Below, piece after piece: positions 1 to 6,593 of a stretch of DNA of 9,453 nucleotides. Source of the stretch: Propionibacteriaceae bacterium (GTDB lineage Bacteria > Actinomycetota > Actinomycetes > Propionibacteriales > Propionibacteriaceae). Where the stretch lies: the NCBI GenBank assembly GCA_003451975.1, contig DMIX01000045.1, positions 1-9,453 of the forward strand, in the 5' to 3' direction. Every line of letters starts with the position of its first letter. Positions within the stretch are counted from its first letter, which is position 1. Made by a program: the position numbers and the translations under genes. Under the pieces are notes generated by a model. It was not told the origin of the DNA. It made no database searches and saw only the letters and a list, made by a program, of their open reading frames with translations.

Positions 1-23
1 TCTACCAATTCCACCACCCCGGC
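1..23 (-). tRNA. tRNA-Leu, 5' end only (cut by window edge)
   Basis: Read on the minus strand, bases 23 to 1 give the 5' acceptor strand GCCGGGG, then TGGTGGAATTGGTAGA, the D-arm entry typical of bacterial tRNA-Leu (compare GGTGGCGGAATTGGTAGACGCG in many leucine tRNAs). Anticodon, variable arm and 3' end lie outside the window, so the isoacceptor cannot be named. It lies 39 nt downstream of the dinB stop on the same strand with no clear terminator between, so read-through from the rph-dinB operon is possible. tRNA-Ser is the other long-variable-arm family, but its D-arm start usually reads differently. Confidence 0.8.
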
Positions 24-62
24 AACTCGGCAGAGTCTACCGAGAACTGCGGGGGTGCATGT

Positions 63-1367
63 TCAGCGAACCAGTGGGTGCAACGCGGAATCATCCACCG
101 CGAAGGTGCGTACCGGGCCGGGCCCGGTATCGGCAGTCTCGAAGCGGACCGTCACCTTCCCCAGACCCGATCCCCATACCCAACCAGCACCGAACTCGTC
201 GTGACTCACATCGGTACCGGGAAGCCAGTCACGCGGATGCCTGTTCACCGGCACATCGGTCTCTTCGACCACTCGGATGGCGGGCCCAGACTCCACATCG
301 AACAGCGGCTCCTGCGCAGTCTCCACCAAGCCGGAGACCCCGACGCCGAGCAGCCTGACACCGCCGCTGAGGTCGAGGCCCTGCAGGAGTTCGGTTGCGA
401 CCTGCGCCACGATCTCGGTTCGATCCGTGGCACCGTTGAGGGTGCGTGAGCGGCTCACCGACGAGAAGTCCGGGTAGCGCACCTTGATAGTGACCGTCCG
501 AGCGAATAGTCCCGCCTCCACAAGGCGCTTTACCACGCTCGCCGCGTGCCGCTCGGCGACCTGAGTCAACACGGCCAGGTCGGCAATGTCGTGTTCAAAG
601 GTGTCCTCGACCGAGATTGACTTCGTCTCACGCTCAGGCTTGACGTCGCGCTCGTCCTCAGCCTTGGCCAGGCGATGCAGATGTTCACCACCAACGCGAC
701 CCAACTCACGAATCAGTTCAGCCTCGCTCAGCGCGCGCAGGTCGGCAATGGTCACCACCCCCAACCGGGACAGTCGCTCCATGGTGGCCGGCCCGACGCC
801 CGGGATGGCCCGGGCCGGCAGCCGCGCGATCGTGGCCAGTTCAGTACCTGCACTGACCAGGCGGATGCCATCGGGCTTAGCGAGTTCACTGGCGACCTTG
901 GCAATGAACTTCGAGGTGCCCAGCCCAACCGAAGCAGTCAGGCCACCGGTCGCCTCGGTAACGTCGGCGCGCAGCCGTCGCGCCAGCTCGAGCAGGGAGG
1001 CATCATCCAACGCCCGGCTGGAACCGGCCGCCAGGTCGACGAAGGCCTCATCCAGACTGAGCGGTTCGACCAACGGCGAGAGTTCCCGCAGCAGCCCCAT
1101 GACAATCTGACTCGCCTCACGATAGGCACCAAAGCGCCCGGCCAGATAGGCCGCGTTCGGGCAGCGCCGCCGAGCTTCGTGCATCGGCATGGCCGAGCCC
1201 ACCCCGAAGACCCTGGCTTCGTAGGACGCGGTGGAGACCACTCCACGCAGTCCCACTCCTCCCACGATCACCGGTTTGCCGCGCAGCGAAGGCTTGTCGC
1301 GCTGCTCCACTGCTGCGAAGAAGGCGTCCAGGTCCAGATGCAAAATGCTGGCCGTGCTGCGCACCAC
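63..1367 (-). CDS. dinB: DNA polymerase IV (Y-family translesion polymerase)
   Basis: A 434-aa Y-family polymerase that copies past damaged bases with low fidelity in the cytoplasm. The palm/finger motif [13 protein letters not shown] (residues 10-22) holds the first catalytic Asp (D12, equivalent to E. coli D8) and the steric-gate Phe (F17). SLDEAFVDL (104-112) holds the second acidic pair D106/E107. A helix-hairpin-helix-like thumb follows ([16 protein letters not shown], about 188-203), then the little-finger domain (about 250-350). An internal QEPLF at 352-356 fits the QxxLF beta-clamp motif; there is no clamp motif at the extreme C-terminus. Residues about 380-434 ([24 protein letters not shown]) form a small extension that I recall from actinobacterial DinB proteins. 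The start is GTG, and its G is shared with the TAG stop of folA (1-nt overlap, TAGTG), which suggests translational coupling. A second GTG directly follows and cannot be excluded as the start. Confidence 0.95.
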   Translation of the reverse strand: MVRSTASILHLDLDAFFAAVEQRDKPSLRGKPVIVGGVGLRGVVSTASYEARVFGVGSAMPMHEARRRCPNAAYLAGRFGAYREASQIVMGLLRELSPLVEPLSLDEAFVDLAAGSSRALDDASLLELARRLRADVTEATGGLTASVGLGTSKFIAKVASELAKPDGIRLVSAGTELATIARLPARAIPGVGPATMERLSRLGVVTIADLRALSEAELIRELGRVGGEHLHRLAKAEDERDVKPERETKSISVEDTFEHDIADLAVLTQVAERHAASVVKRLVEAGLFARTVTIKVRYPDFSSVSRSRTLNGATDRTEIVAQVATELLQGLDLSGGVRLLGVGVSGLVETAQEPLFDVESGPAIRVVEETDVPVNRHPRDWLPGTDVSHDEFGAGWVWGSGLGKVTVRFETADTGPGPVRTFAVDDSALHPLVR

Positions 1368-1864
1368 TACTCCACGCGCTGATAGCCCACGAAGTCGAAC
1401 TCCTGGTGCGGCTCACGACGCACCTCGACCCATTCGGCCGCAGCCATCTCGGGGAAGTGGACGCTCCCTTCGGCCTCGGCGTGCACCTCGGTGAGATCCA
1501 GATCGGTCAGGAAAGGCCACGCCTGGGCATAGATGCTGCCGCCACCGGCCACGTACACCTCGTCGTCGTCCAGACTGCGCGCCAGGTCCACGGCGGCCTC
1601 CACCGAGGACACTGCGAATCCGGTGGCTTTGCCGTCAGTGGGAAGCTCCACGTCGTCGGGCTTACTGGTGACCACGATGGTGGTGCGTCCGGGCAGCCAG
1701 CGTCCAATGGCATCCAAGGTGCGTCGTCCCATGATCATGGGGTGCCCACTGGTCACCTTCTTGTAGCGGGCCCAGTCCTCGGCGAACTCGAAGGGTTGGC
1801 GTTCCCCGTCGCCGAGTACCCCGTTGGCAGCGACGATGGCAATCGCAATGATCCGGGTACTCAT
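1367..1864 (-). CDS. folA: Dihydrofolate reductase
   Basis: A 165-aa enzyme that reduces dihydrofolate to tetrahydrofolate with NADPH, completing the cycle opened by ThyA next door. The N-terminal strand [14 protein letters not shown] starts the fold. The catalytic acid is D30 in QPFEFAEDW, aligned with E. coli D27. MIMGRRT (44-49) and LPGR (57-60, substrate Arg) are cofactor and substrate motifs, and the VAGGGSIY loop (105-112) binds NADPH. The residue aligned with the highly conserved active-site Trp (E. coli W22, in the sequence MPW) is Phe25 here, an unusual but conservative change. Length matches the family (about 160 aa). ATG lies within the thyA stop (ATGA, 4-nt overlap) and TAG overlaps the dinB GTG. 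Close pairing with thyA on both sides of the reaction supports the call. Confidence 0.95.
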   Translation of the reverse strand: MSTRIIAIAIVAANGVLGDGERQPFEFAEDWARYKKVTSGHPMIMGRRTLDAIGRWLPGRTTIVVTSKPDDVELPTDGKATGFAVSSVEAAVDLARSLDDDEVYVAGGGSIYAQAWPFLTDLDLTEVHAEAEGSVHFPEMAAAEWVEVRREPHQEFDFVGYQRVE

Positions 1865-2655
1865 ACCGAGATCGGCGCCTTAATCCCAGGGTGCGGGTCG
1901 TAGTCGATGATCTCGATGTCACTGAGCTCGAAGGCATCGATGTCGGTCACGTTCGGATTCAACACCAGCTTCGGCAGCGGACGTGGTTCCCGCGTCAGCT
2001 GCAGCCTGGCCTGCTCGAGGTGGTTCAGGTACAGGTGGGCGTCGCCCAGGGTATGCACGAAGTCGCCGACCTCAAGGTCGGTGAGCTGTGCGATCAAGTG
2101 GGTGAGCAGCGCATAGGAGGCGATGTTGAAGGGCACCCCCAAGAAGGTGTCGGCCGAACGCTGGTAGAGCTGGCAGCTCAGCTTGCCGTCGGCTACATAG
2201 AACTGGAAGAAGGCATGGCACGGCGGCAGTGCCATCTGGTCGAGTTGACCGACATTCCAGGCGCTGACGATGTGTCGGCGGCTGTCGGGGTTGTTGCGGA
2301 TGGAGTCGATGACCCCCTTGATCTGGTCGACATGACCACCGTCCGGAGTCGGCCATGATCGCCACTGGTAGCCGTAGATCGGGCCGAGGTCGCCGTTGTC
2401 GTCGGCCCATTCATCCCAGATGCTGATGCGGTTTTCCTGCAGCCAGGCCACATTCGTCGAACCGCGCAGGAACCACAGCAGTTCGCCGAAGATGCTGCGG
2501 GTATGCAGCTTCTTGGTGGTCAGCAGCGGGAAACCCTCAGCCAGGTTGAACCGCATCTGGTGACCGAACACGCTCAGCGTTCCGGTGCCGGTGCGATCGG
2601 ACTTCGCCACGCCTTCGGTCAGCACCCGGTCGAGCATGTCCAGGTATTGCTTCAT
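1861..2655 (-). CDS. thyA: Thymidylate synthase (ThyA type)
   Basis: A 264-aa enzyme, exactly the length of E. coli ThyA, that methylates dUMP to dTMP using methylenetetrahydrofolate and releases dihydrofolate. The catalytic nucleophile is C146 in [13 protein letters not shown]. Phosphate-binding Args are R21 (SDRTGTGT) and the pair R126/R127 ([11 protein letters not shown]); R166 lies in YQRSAD. N177 (VPFNIASY), H207 and Y209 (GDAHLYLNH) contact the uracil and ribose. The end [10 protein letters not shown] matches the conserved C-terminus that closes over the active site. It overlaps rdgB by 4 nt (ATGA) upstream and folA by 4 nt downstream. The organism therefore uses the folate-oxidising ThyA route, which makes the adjacent folA essential for recycling; ThyX is not seen here. 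Confidence 0.98.
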   Translation of the reverse strand: MKQYLDMLDRVLTEGVAKSDRTGTGTLSVFGHQMRFNLAEGFPLLTTKKLHTRSIFGELLWFLRGSTNVAWLQENRISIWDEWADDNGDLGPIYGYQWRSWPTPDGGHVDQIKGVIDSIRNNPDSRRHIVSAWNVGQLDQMALPPCHAFFQFYVADGKLSCQLYQRSADTFLGVPFNIASYALLTHLIAQLTDLEVGDFVHTLGDAHLYLNHLEQARLQLTREPRPLPKLVLNPNVTDIDAFELSDIEIIDYDPHPGIKAPISV

Positions 2656-3260
2656 CGCTTCCCCAGTTGTTTCTTCAACAGTGGCACCATCTTACGGACG
2701 GCCTTGCCGCGATGGCTGATGGCGTCCTTGACCTCGGGTTCGAGTTCGGCGTTGGTCTTGGAGTACCCCTCGGCGATGAAGATCGGGTCGTAGCCGAAGC
2801 CGTTCTTCCCGCGGGGTTCGAGCACCAGGCGGCCTTCCATGACGCCCCGCACCAGACGCTCGGTGCCTTCGGGAGTGACCATGGCCATGGCGCAGACGAA
2901 CCGGGCGGTGCGATCCTCCTCGGCGGTGTCGTGCAGTTGGGCCAACAGCAGGTTCAGATTGGATTCGTCGGTGGCATCCGGCCCCGACCACCGTGCCGAG
3001 CGAACCCCGGGCATCCGATTGAGCAGATCCACTTCCAGACCGGAGTCGTCGGCCACAGCGATCACTCCGGTGGCCGCGGCCGCGGCGCGCGCCTTGATCA
3101 AGGCGTTGCCCTCGAAGGTCCGCTCGGTCTCGGCGGGCTCGGGATAGGCGGGAAAGTCGCGCAGCGCCTTCACCTCGGCACTCACCTGTGCGGCAGTCAG
3201 CACTCGGTGCAATTCGGTGGCCTTCTTTGCGTTATGGGTTGCCACCACGATCACGGTCAT
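2652..3260 (-). CDS. rdgB: dITP/XTP pyrophosphatase (Ham1/RdgB family)
   Basis: A 202-aa nucleotide-pool cleaner that hydrolyses dITP, dXTP and ITP to monophosphate and pyrophosphate, keeping deaminated purines out of DNA and RNA. Family motifs appear in order: the nucleotide-binding [11 protein letters not shown] (7-17, Asn10 and Lys13), [10 protein letters not shown] (48-57), the catalytic [11 protein letters not shown] (68-78, D72 aligned with E. coli D69), [10 protein letters not shown] (84-93), [11 protein letters not shown] (151-161) and the base-recognition SHRGKA (182-187). Length is standard (about 200 aa). Its ATG overlaps the rph stop (ATGA), and its own TGA overlaps the thyA start. 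The rph-rdgB pairing is a well-known conserved order in Actinomycetota and other bacteria. The symbol follows E. coli RdgB. Confidence 0.96.
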   Translation of the reverse strand: MTVIVVATHNAKKATELHRVLTAAQVSAEVKALRDFPAYPEPAETERTFEGNALIKARAAAAATGVIAVADDSGLEVDLLNRMPGVRSARWSGPDATDESNLNLLLAQLHDTAEEDRTARFVCAMAMVTPEGTERLVRGVMEGRLVLEPRGKNGFGYDPIFIAEGYSKTNAELEPEVKDAISHRGKAVRKMVPLLKKQLGKR

Positions 3261-3982
3261 CGAGCCAATGCCTCACTTTGCGCGTCGGTGAGTTGCCGGC
3301 AACCGGCCAGCCCGAGATCAAGCAGCCGATCCAACATGGCACGGGTGAAGGGCGTGCCTTCGGCGGTGCCTTGGACTTCGATCAGATCCCCGGTGCCGGT
3401 GGCCACCACATTCAGATCTACCTCGGCAGTGGAATCCTCGGTGTAGCACAGATCCAGCAGTGCGTCCTCACCGACCACACCGACCGATACCGCCGCGACC
3501 GAGCCCGTCAGCGGTTCACCGACCAGGAGTTCTCGCTGACGCAGCCAAGACACCGCATCGACCAGTGCAACATAGGCCCCGGTGATGGATGCGGTGCGTG
3601 TGCCGCCGTCGGCCTGAAGCACATCACAGTCCAACACGATGGTGTTCTCCCCGAGTGCTGCATAGTCAATGACGGCCCGCAGGCTGCGTCCGATCAGGCG
3701 GCTGATCTCGTGGGTTCGACCACCGATGCGTCCTTTGACGGCCTCGCGGTCACTGCGGGTGTTGGTGGCTCGCGGCAGCATCGCGTATTCGGCAGTCACC
3801 CAGCCCAGACCACTGCCCTTGCGCCAGCGCGGCACCCCCTCGGTAACCGAGGCCGCCACCAACACCTTGGTGGCACCGAACTCCACCAACACCGAGCCCT
3901 CGGCATGATCCAGCCAGTTTCGAGTGATACGAACATTACGGAGTTGATCAGGTGTGCGACCATCGATTCGGGTGTCTGCCAT
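3257..3982 (-). CDS. rph: Ribonuclease PH
   Basis: A 241-aa phosphorolytic 3'-5' exoribonuclease that trims tRNA precursor 3' ends, working as a ring of dimers in the cytoplasm. The N-terminus [17 protein letters not shown] is typical of the family (usually RxDGRxxDQLRP). [18 protein letters not shown] (29-46) is the PH-domain core. Phosphate is bound at GGTRTAS (126-132, R129). [18 protein letters not shown] (176-193) carries the conserved Asp residues D183 and D189 of the metal site, and [11 protein letters not shown] (202-212) ends the core. Start ATG is supported by an AAGGTGG Shine-Dalgarno sequence about 4 nt upstream (on the minus strand). It is first in the run rph-rdgB-thyA-folA-dinB, so the operon promoter should lie in 3983-4060, divergent from the CsoR-type operator. 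Confidence 0.96.
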   Translation of the reverse strand: MADTRIDGRTPDQLRNVRITRNWLDHAEGSVLVEFGATKVLVAASVTEGVPRWRKGSGLGWVTAEYAMLPRATNTRSDREAVKGRIGGRTHEISRLIGRSLRAVIDYAALGENTIVLDCDVLQADGGTRTASITGAYVALVDAVSWLRQRELLVGEPLTGSVAAVSVGVVGEDALLDLCYTEDSTAEVDLNVVATGTGDLIEVQGTAEGTPFTRAMLDRLLDLGLAGCRQLTDAQSEALAR

Positions 3983-4050
3983 GTCGCCACCTTATCGGCA
4001 GCGATGTCGGCGACAGGCCAAGGCCCCACTGCCCAAAAGGCGGACACGAT

Positions 4051-4080
4051 TTGAATCCCCTATACCCTGGGGGGTATCGT
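4051..4080 (+). promoter_or_regulatory. Putative promoter carrying the CsoR-type operator
   Basis: TTGAAT (4051-4056) resembles a -35 box and TATCGT (4075-4080) a -10 box, with an 18-nt spacer. The operator palindrome lies in the spacer and reaches the -10, where bound repressor would block RNA polymerase. The implied start near 4087 leaves a leader of about 23 nt that includes the AGGAGA Shine-Dalgarno sequence. Both boxes match consensus at only 4 of 6 positions, so this is inference. Confidence 0.45.
4062..4077. promoter_or_regulatory. CsoR/CstR-family operator palindrome
   Basis: ATACCctggggGGTAT is a 16-bp dyad with perfect ATACC/GGTAT arms and a C/G-rich centre. This is the form reported for operators of CsoR-family repressors, which sense Cu(I) (CsoR), persulfides (CstR) or other metals or aldehydes. 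No CsoR-family gene lies in the window, so the repressor would act from elsewhere. The downstream rhodanese favours a sulfane-sulfur (CstR-like) or copper signal, but the sequence does not decide which. Confidence 0.65.
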
Positions 4081-4109
4081 TTTCGGTGTCCGCGAGATAG
4101 GAGAATCCC

Positions 4110-4277
4110 ATGTGCAGTCCGGTCCGTTGTCGTCAGTGCGGCAAGACCACCTGGTCCGGTTGTGGCCAGCATGTTGCGTCCATCAAGGCTATGGTTCCGG
4201 CCGACCAGTGGTGCAGTGGCCACGGATCTAGTGGCGGTGGCCGCTCCGGTGGCCTCTTCGGCGGCTTCGGTCGGTGA
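4110..4277 (+). CDS. Small Cys/His-rich peptide, putative metal-binding
   Basis: A 55-aa gene. Its sequence holds C2, C7, C10, C18, H21, C35 and H38, with the core CRQCGKTTWSGCGQH (7-21), a zinc-ribbon-like pattern I recall from many uncharacterised actinobacterial and some eukaryotic small proteins. The tail (39-55) is Gly/Ser-rich with Arg residues. Its biochemical role is unknown to me; metal or redox binding is inferred from the Cys/His spacing. The start is well supported: AGGAGA at 4099-4104 lies 5 nt before ATG. Its TGA overlaps the GTG of the rhodanese gene (GTGA), and both follow the CsoR-type operator, so the two are probably co-transcribed and co-regulated. No signal peptide is seen, so it is probably cytoplasmic, unlike its lipoprotein partner. 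Confidence 0.8.
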   Translation: MCSPVRCRQCGKTTWSGCGQHVASIKAMVPADQWCSGHGSSGGGRSGGLFGGFGR

Positions 4278-4705
4278 AACTCATCCCCAGGCTGGCCGCC
4301 CTGGTGGCCGTCGCCGCGCTTCTGGTCGGGTGCTCCAGCTCTCCCTTGAGCCCCACGACCGGGCCCACCGCAGCGACGGCCCCAGCGGCCGGATCTTCGG
4401 TATCGCCGGCTGACTTCGCAGCAGCGACGAAGTTGCCCGACACCGTGATCCTCGATGTTCGTACTCCACAAGAGTTCGCCGCCGGCCATCTGGCCAACGC
4501 GGTGAATGTCGATGTGGAGGACGCCGGATTCACGAGCAATATTGCCACCTTGGACCAGTCCAAGACCTATGCGGTGTATTGCCGGTCCGGAAACCGGTCC
4601 AAGGTCGCCATGTCCGCCATGGCACAAGCTGGGTTCACCCAGTTCTACGACTTGGACGGTGGCATCAACGCCTGGCAATCCGCCGGTGGCGAAGTAGTGA
4701 GCTAA
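4274..4705 (+). CDS. Rhodanese-domain lipoprotein
   Basis: A 143-aa single-domain sulfurtransferase anchored outside the membrane. The N-terminus MKLIPRLAALVAVAALLVGC is a lipoprotein signal with lipobox LVGC and lipidated C20, followed by a Ser/Thr/Pro/Ala linker (21-45). The rhodanese domain spans about 46-143, with VILDVRTPQEFAAGHLANAVNV (58-79), the active-site loop CRSGNRS (103-109, catalytic C103) and DLDGGINAW (126-134). This is the complete one-domain form (PspE/GlpE-like); such proteins carry sulfane sulfur as a Cys persulfide. The natural acceptor is unknown. The GTG start overlaps the upstream TGA and is the only start that gives a full signal peptide. With a CsoR/CstR-type operator upstream, a role in sulfide/persulfide handling or copper stress outside the membrane is likely but inferred. 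Confidence 0.92.
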   Translation: MKLIPRLAALVAVAALLVGCSSSPLSPTTGPTAATAPAAGSSVSPADFAAATKLPDTVILDVRTPQEFAAGHLANAVNVDVEDAGFTSNIATLDQSKTYAVYCRSGNRSKVAMSAMAQAGFTQFYDLDGGINAWQSAGGEVVS

Positions 4706-4720
4706 CGGAAATATCCCCCG

Positions 4721-4761
4721 CCCAGCGGCCCCCAGCCTGAGTCAGGTTGGGGGCCGCTGGG
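4721..4761 (+). terminator. Strong hairpin terminator after the rhodanese gene
   Basis: Arms 4721-4740 and 4742-4761 are inverted repeats of 20 nt around one central base, with a single G-U type mismatch, and are G/C-rich (CCCAGCGGCCCCCA against TGGGGGCCGCTGGG). In RNA the tip would open into a loop of about 7 nt, leaving about 17 bp of stem. There is no following U-run, which is common for high-GC actinobacterial terminators. It begins 15 nt after the rhodanese stop and separates that unit from the regulator gene. Confidence 0.8.
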
Positions 4762-4834
4762 CATCTCAAGGTGCACTCACACCCGGCCAGGCTGGGCTGA
4801 GCCCCTCGGCAAGCACAACACACAACACCAGAGG

Positions 4835-4865
4835 TTGACTTAGAGTGCGCTCCAACTTTTAGGCT
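4835..4865 (+). promoter_or_regulatory. MerR-type promoter/operator with 19-bp spacer
   Basis: TTGACT (-35, 4835-4840) and TAGGCT (-10, 4860-4865) are separated by 19 bp, the overlong spacer typical of MerR-family activated promoters. The spacer holds the dyad TTAGAG-tgcg-CTCCAA (4840-4855, one mismatch), the usual place for a MerR dimer to bind and untwist DNA. It lies directly before the MerR-family gene, implying autoregulation. The expected transcription start, about 7 nt after the -10, coincides with the ATG at 4872. Confidence 0.75.
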
Positions 4866-4871
4866 GCCCCC

Positions 4872-5282
4872 ATGATTTCGGATTCGGACGGCCTCACGGT
4901 GGCGCAGATGAGCTGCGCTTGTGGGCTGTCGGCATACACGTTGCGCTATTACGAGCGGGCTGGACTGATCCGCCCGGTGGCACGCAACTCCGGTGGCCAA
5001 CGGCGGTACGGGGCTGCTGATATCGAGTGGGTCCGGTTCCTCGTGCGGCTGCGCGAGACCGGCATGCCCATCAGACAGATGCGTCACTACGCCGCCTTGC
5101 GCGAAAGCGGCAACTCCACCATCGAGCCGCGCTTGCAGCTGCTGGAAGAGCATCAAACGGCACTCAAGGAACAGATCGCTCGACTCACCGCCCACGAACA
5201 GGCACTGGCGGACAAGATCACAACCTACCGATCTTCACTCACCGAACCCGGCACCACCGACAAGGAGAACCCCGATGGCTGA
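4872..5282 (+). CDS. MerR-family regulator, AdhR/NmlR-like
   Basis: A 136-aa DNA-binding dimer of the MerR family. The winged helix-turn-helix covers about 7-50 (LTVAQMSCACGLSAYTLRYYERAGLI, then RNSGGQRRY). The second helical pair (IEWVRFLVRLRETGMP, 51-66) follows, then a dimerising coiled coil (about 84-122, IEPRLQLLEEHQTALKEQI). The general plan and the phrase before the coiled coil resemble aldehyde-responsive AdhR of Bacillus subtilis. The Cys that AdhR/NmlR proteins carry in this region is Arg59 here; the only Cys are C15 and C17 in the DNA-binding domain, and there is no C-terminal metal site. The inducer is therefore unknown. No Shine-Dalgarno sequence precedes the ATG, which fits a leaderless mRNA from the promoter just upstream. 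It overlaps the decarboxylase-like gene by 8 nt. Confidence 0.93.
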   Translation: MISDSDGLTVAQMSCACGLSAYTLRYYERAGLIRPVARNSGGQRRYGAADIEWVRFLVRLRETGMPIRQMRHYAALRESGNSTIEPRLQLLEEHQTALKEQIARLTAHEQALADKITTYRSSLTEPGTTDKENPDG

Positions 5283-5691
5283 ATCAGATTCCCGCAGCCG
5301 GCAGTTCGAGCAGGGCCTACACATGCTGAAGAAGATCGACGGAGCCGTTGGCACCGACGTCATCGACGCGTTGTCCGAGATCTCACCCGAGCTGGGCCAT
5401 CAGATCGTCGCGTGGGGATTCGGCGAGATCTACTCCCGTCCCGCATTGCAGCCCCGCGACCGACAGCTCGTGACTTTGGGAATGCTCACAGCCCTCGGCG
5501 GCTGCGAACCGCAGTTGGAGGTTCACGTCAATGCGGCGTTGAATGTCGGGCTGACCCCGCAGCAGATCGTGGAGGCCCTGCTGCACTCAGCGGTTTACTG
5601 CGGTTTCCCTCGAGCGCTGAATGCCACCTTCACGGCCAAGAAGGTCTTCGGCGAGCGCGGGCTGCTCCCGGTGACAGCCACTGCCACCTGA
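5275..5691 (+). CDS. Carboxymuconolactone decarboxylase-family protein
   Basis: A 138-aa all-helical protein of the CMD/AhpD-like fold. The core runs from RDRQLVTLGMLTALGG (61-76) through LEVHVNAALNVGLTPQQIVEALLHSAVYCGFPRAL (81-115), matching PcaC-type proteins (usually R-x-L-x-T-L, HV-x-A-A-L-x-x-G-(L/V)-(T/S), EVL, Y-x-G-x-P). It lacks the AhpD CxxC pair; C77 and C109 are far apart in sequence. Members decarboxylate 4-carboxymuconolactone or act as poorly defined redox or aldehyde-stress proteins; with no aromatic-degradation gene nearby, the latter seems likelier, but the substrate is unknown. The start was chosen at ATG 5275 because AAGGAG (5262-5267) sits 7 nt upstream; longer in-frame readings overlap the regulator gene. 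It is coupled to the MerR gene, which probably controls it. A MerR-CMD pair also occurs in the B. subtilis adhR region. Confidence 0.9.
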   Translation: MAESDSRSRQFEQGLHMLKKIDGAVGTDVIDALSEISPELGHQIVAWGFGEIYSRPALQPRDRQLVTLGMLTALGGCEPQLEVHVNAALNVGLTPQQIVEALLHSAVYCGFPRALNATFTAKKVFGERGLLPVTATAT

Positions 5692-5751
5692 ACGCCCGGC
5701 CGGCTGAGGAGCGAACACCTTCCTCATCCGAGGGCGGAATACAGCTGAGCC

Positions 5752-6585
5752 TCAGATGGTGTAAATCTGCTCGACGGTGTCCACGAAACCGCCCATCAGT
5801 CGGCTACCGACGCCGGCGAATAGCTCCGGACTCCCCGTGGTCAAGAAGCGCAGCTTCGGGGTTCGCGGCGCGTCGTGCAGGAGGCCGGAATCAGCCAGGT
5901 TGGCGAACACCTCGCGGGCACACTCCTCAGCCGAGGACACCAAGGTGACTTCGTCGCCGACCACGTAGGAGATCACTCCCGCCAACAGCGGGTAGTGGGT
6001 ACATCCCAAGATGAGGGTGTCGATCTCAGCTTCGCGCAGCGGCAACAGGTAATCCCGAGCGGCCTGCATCAGTTCCGGGCCGCTGGTGATGCCCGCCTCC
6101 ACGTACTCAACGAACAATGGGCACGGCTGGGTGATCAACTCGACATCGCGCACCGCGACGAGCGCGTCGTCATAGCTGCCCGAAGTCGCGGTTGCGGTGG
6201 TGCAGATCAAGCCAACACGCCCGGTTCGGGTGGCCCGAACCGCCCGACGAGCCGCAGGCAGGATCACATCGACCACCGGCAGGTCGTAGCGCTCCCGGGC
6301 ATCCCGCAGCACCGCCGAGGACGCTGAGTTGCACGCGATCACCAGCGCTTTGACTCCGGTGCCGGCCAGATAGTCCAAGCATTCCAGTGCATACTCGCGG
6401 ACCTCGCCGATGCTCTTGGTCCCGTAGGGCGACCGCGCGGTATCACCGAGGTAAACCATGTCCTCGTTGGGCAGTTGGTCACGCAAAGCGCGAGCCACGG
6501 TAAGTCCACCGAAACCGGAGTCAAACACCCCGATCGGGGCCTCAGAGCCGTTCACAACCCCCGAGCCTATCGCTCCCCCCATCAT
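5752..6585 (-). CDS. murI: Glutamate racemase
   Basis: A 277-aa cytoplasmic enzyme converting L- to D-glutamate for peptidoglycan. The two catalytic Cys lie in IACNSAS (83-89, C85) and LGCTHYPLL (193-201, C195, with H197). The N-terminal IGVFDSGFGGLTV (18-30) supplies D22 and S23, and YLGDTARSPYG (45-55) is the next family motif. VSSAEE (216-221) is near the C-terminal binding residues. Length fits the family (about 260-285). Start: the first of two adjacent ATGs has GAGGTG 8 nt upstream (minus strand); the second ATG or an internal GTG near residue 11 would shorten the poorly conserved head only. The Shine-Dalgarno sequence lies inside the outer arm of the 6594-6663 inverted repeat, so leader structure or a bound protein could affect expression. 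No partner gene is coupled to it. Confidence 0.96.
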   Translation of the reverse strand: MMGGAIGSGVVNGSEAPIGVFDSGFGGLTVARALRDQLPNEDMVYLGDTARSPYGTKSIGEVREYALECLDYLAGTGVKALVIACNSASSAVLRDARERYDLPVVDVILPAARRAVRATRTGRVGLICTTATATSGSYDDALVAVRDVELITQPCPLFVEYVEAGITSGPELMQAARDYLLPLREAEIDTLILGCTHYPLLAGVISYVVGDEVTLVSSAEECAREVFANLADSGLLHDAPRTPKLRFLTTGSPELFAGVGSRLMGGFVDTVEQIYTI

Positions 6586-6593
6586 TCCCCCGT

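Noticed and set aside
26..44. CTCGG/CCGAG hairpin between dinB and tRNA-Leu as a terminator
   Set aside because: Only a 5-bp stem with a 9-nt loop and no T-run; chance or a leader-processing structure is equally likely.
4005..4015. TGTCGgCGACA palindrome upstream of rph as an operator
   Set aside because: Five-base arms are short for this G/C content, and no known site matched; insufficient to call.
59..4054. Long plus-strand open frames opposite rph-dinB (for example 675-1382, 1406-1903, 1891-2358, 2667-3446, 3188-4054)
   Set aside because: They mirror clear conserved genes on the other strand; high G/C at third codon positions leaves few stops in the opposite frames. Their translations show no family motif and they lack sensible starts or ribosome sites.
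4811..4832. CA-rich tract CACAACACACAACACC as a repeat element
   Set aside because: A short imperfect low-complexity run with no regular unit or second copy elsewhere in the window.
4993..5274. Extended 232-aa reading of the CMD-family gene
   Set aside because: The extra residues are the MerR gene read in the wrong frame; AAGGAG sits 7 nt before ATG 5275.
5705..5726. TGAGGA/TCCTCA inverted repeat between the convergent CMD and murI genes as a terminator
   Set aside because: Only 6 bp with a 10-nt loop and no T-run; too weak to call, although some terminator is expected between convergent genes.
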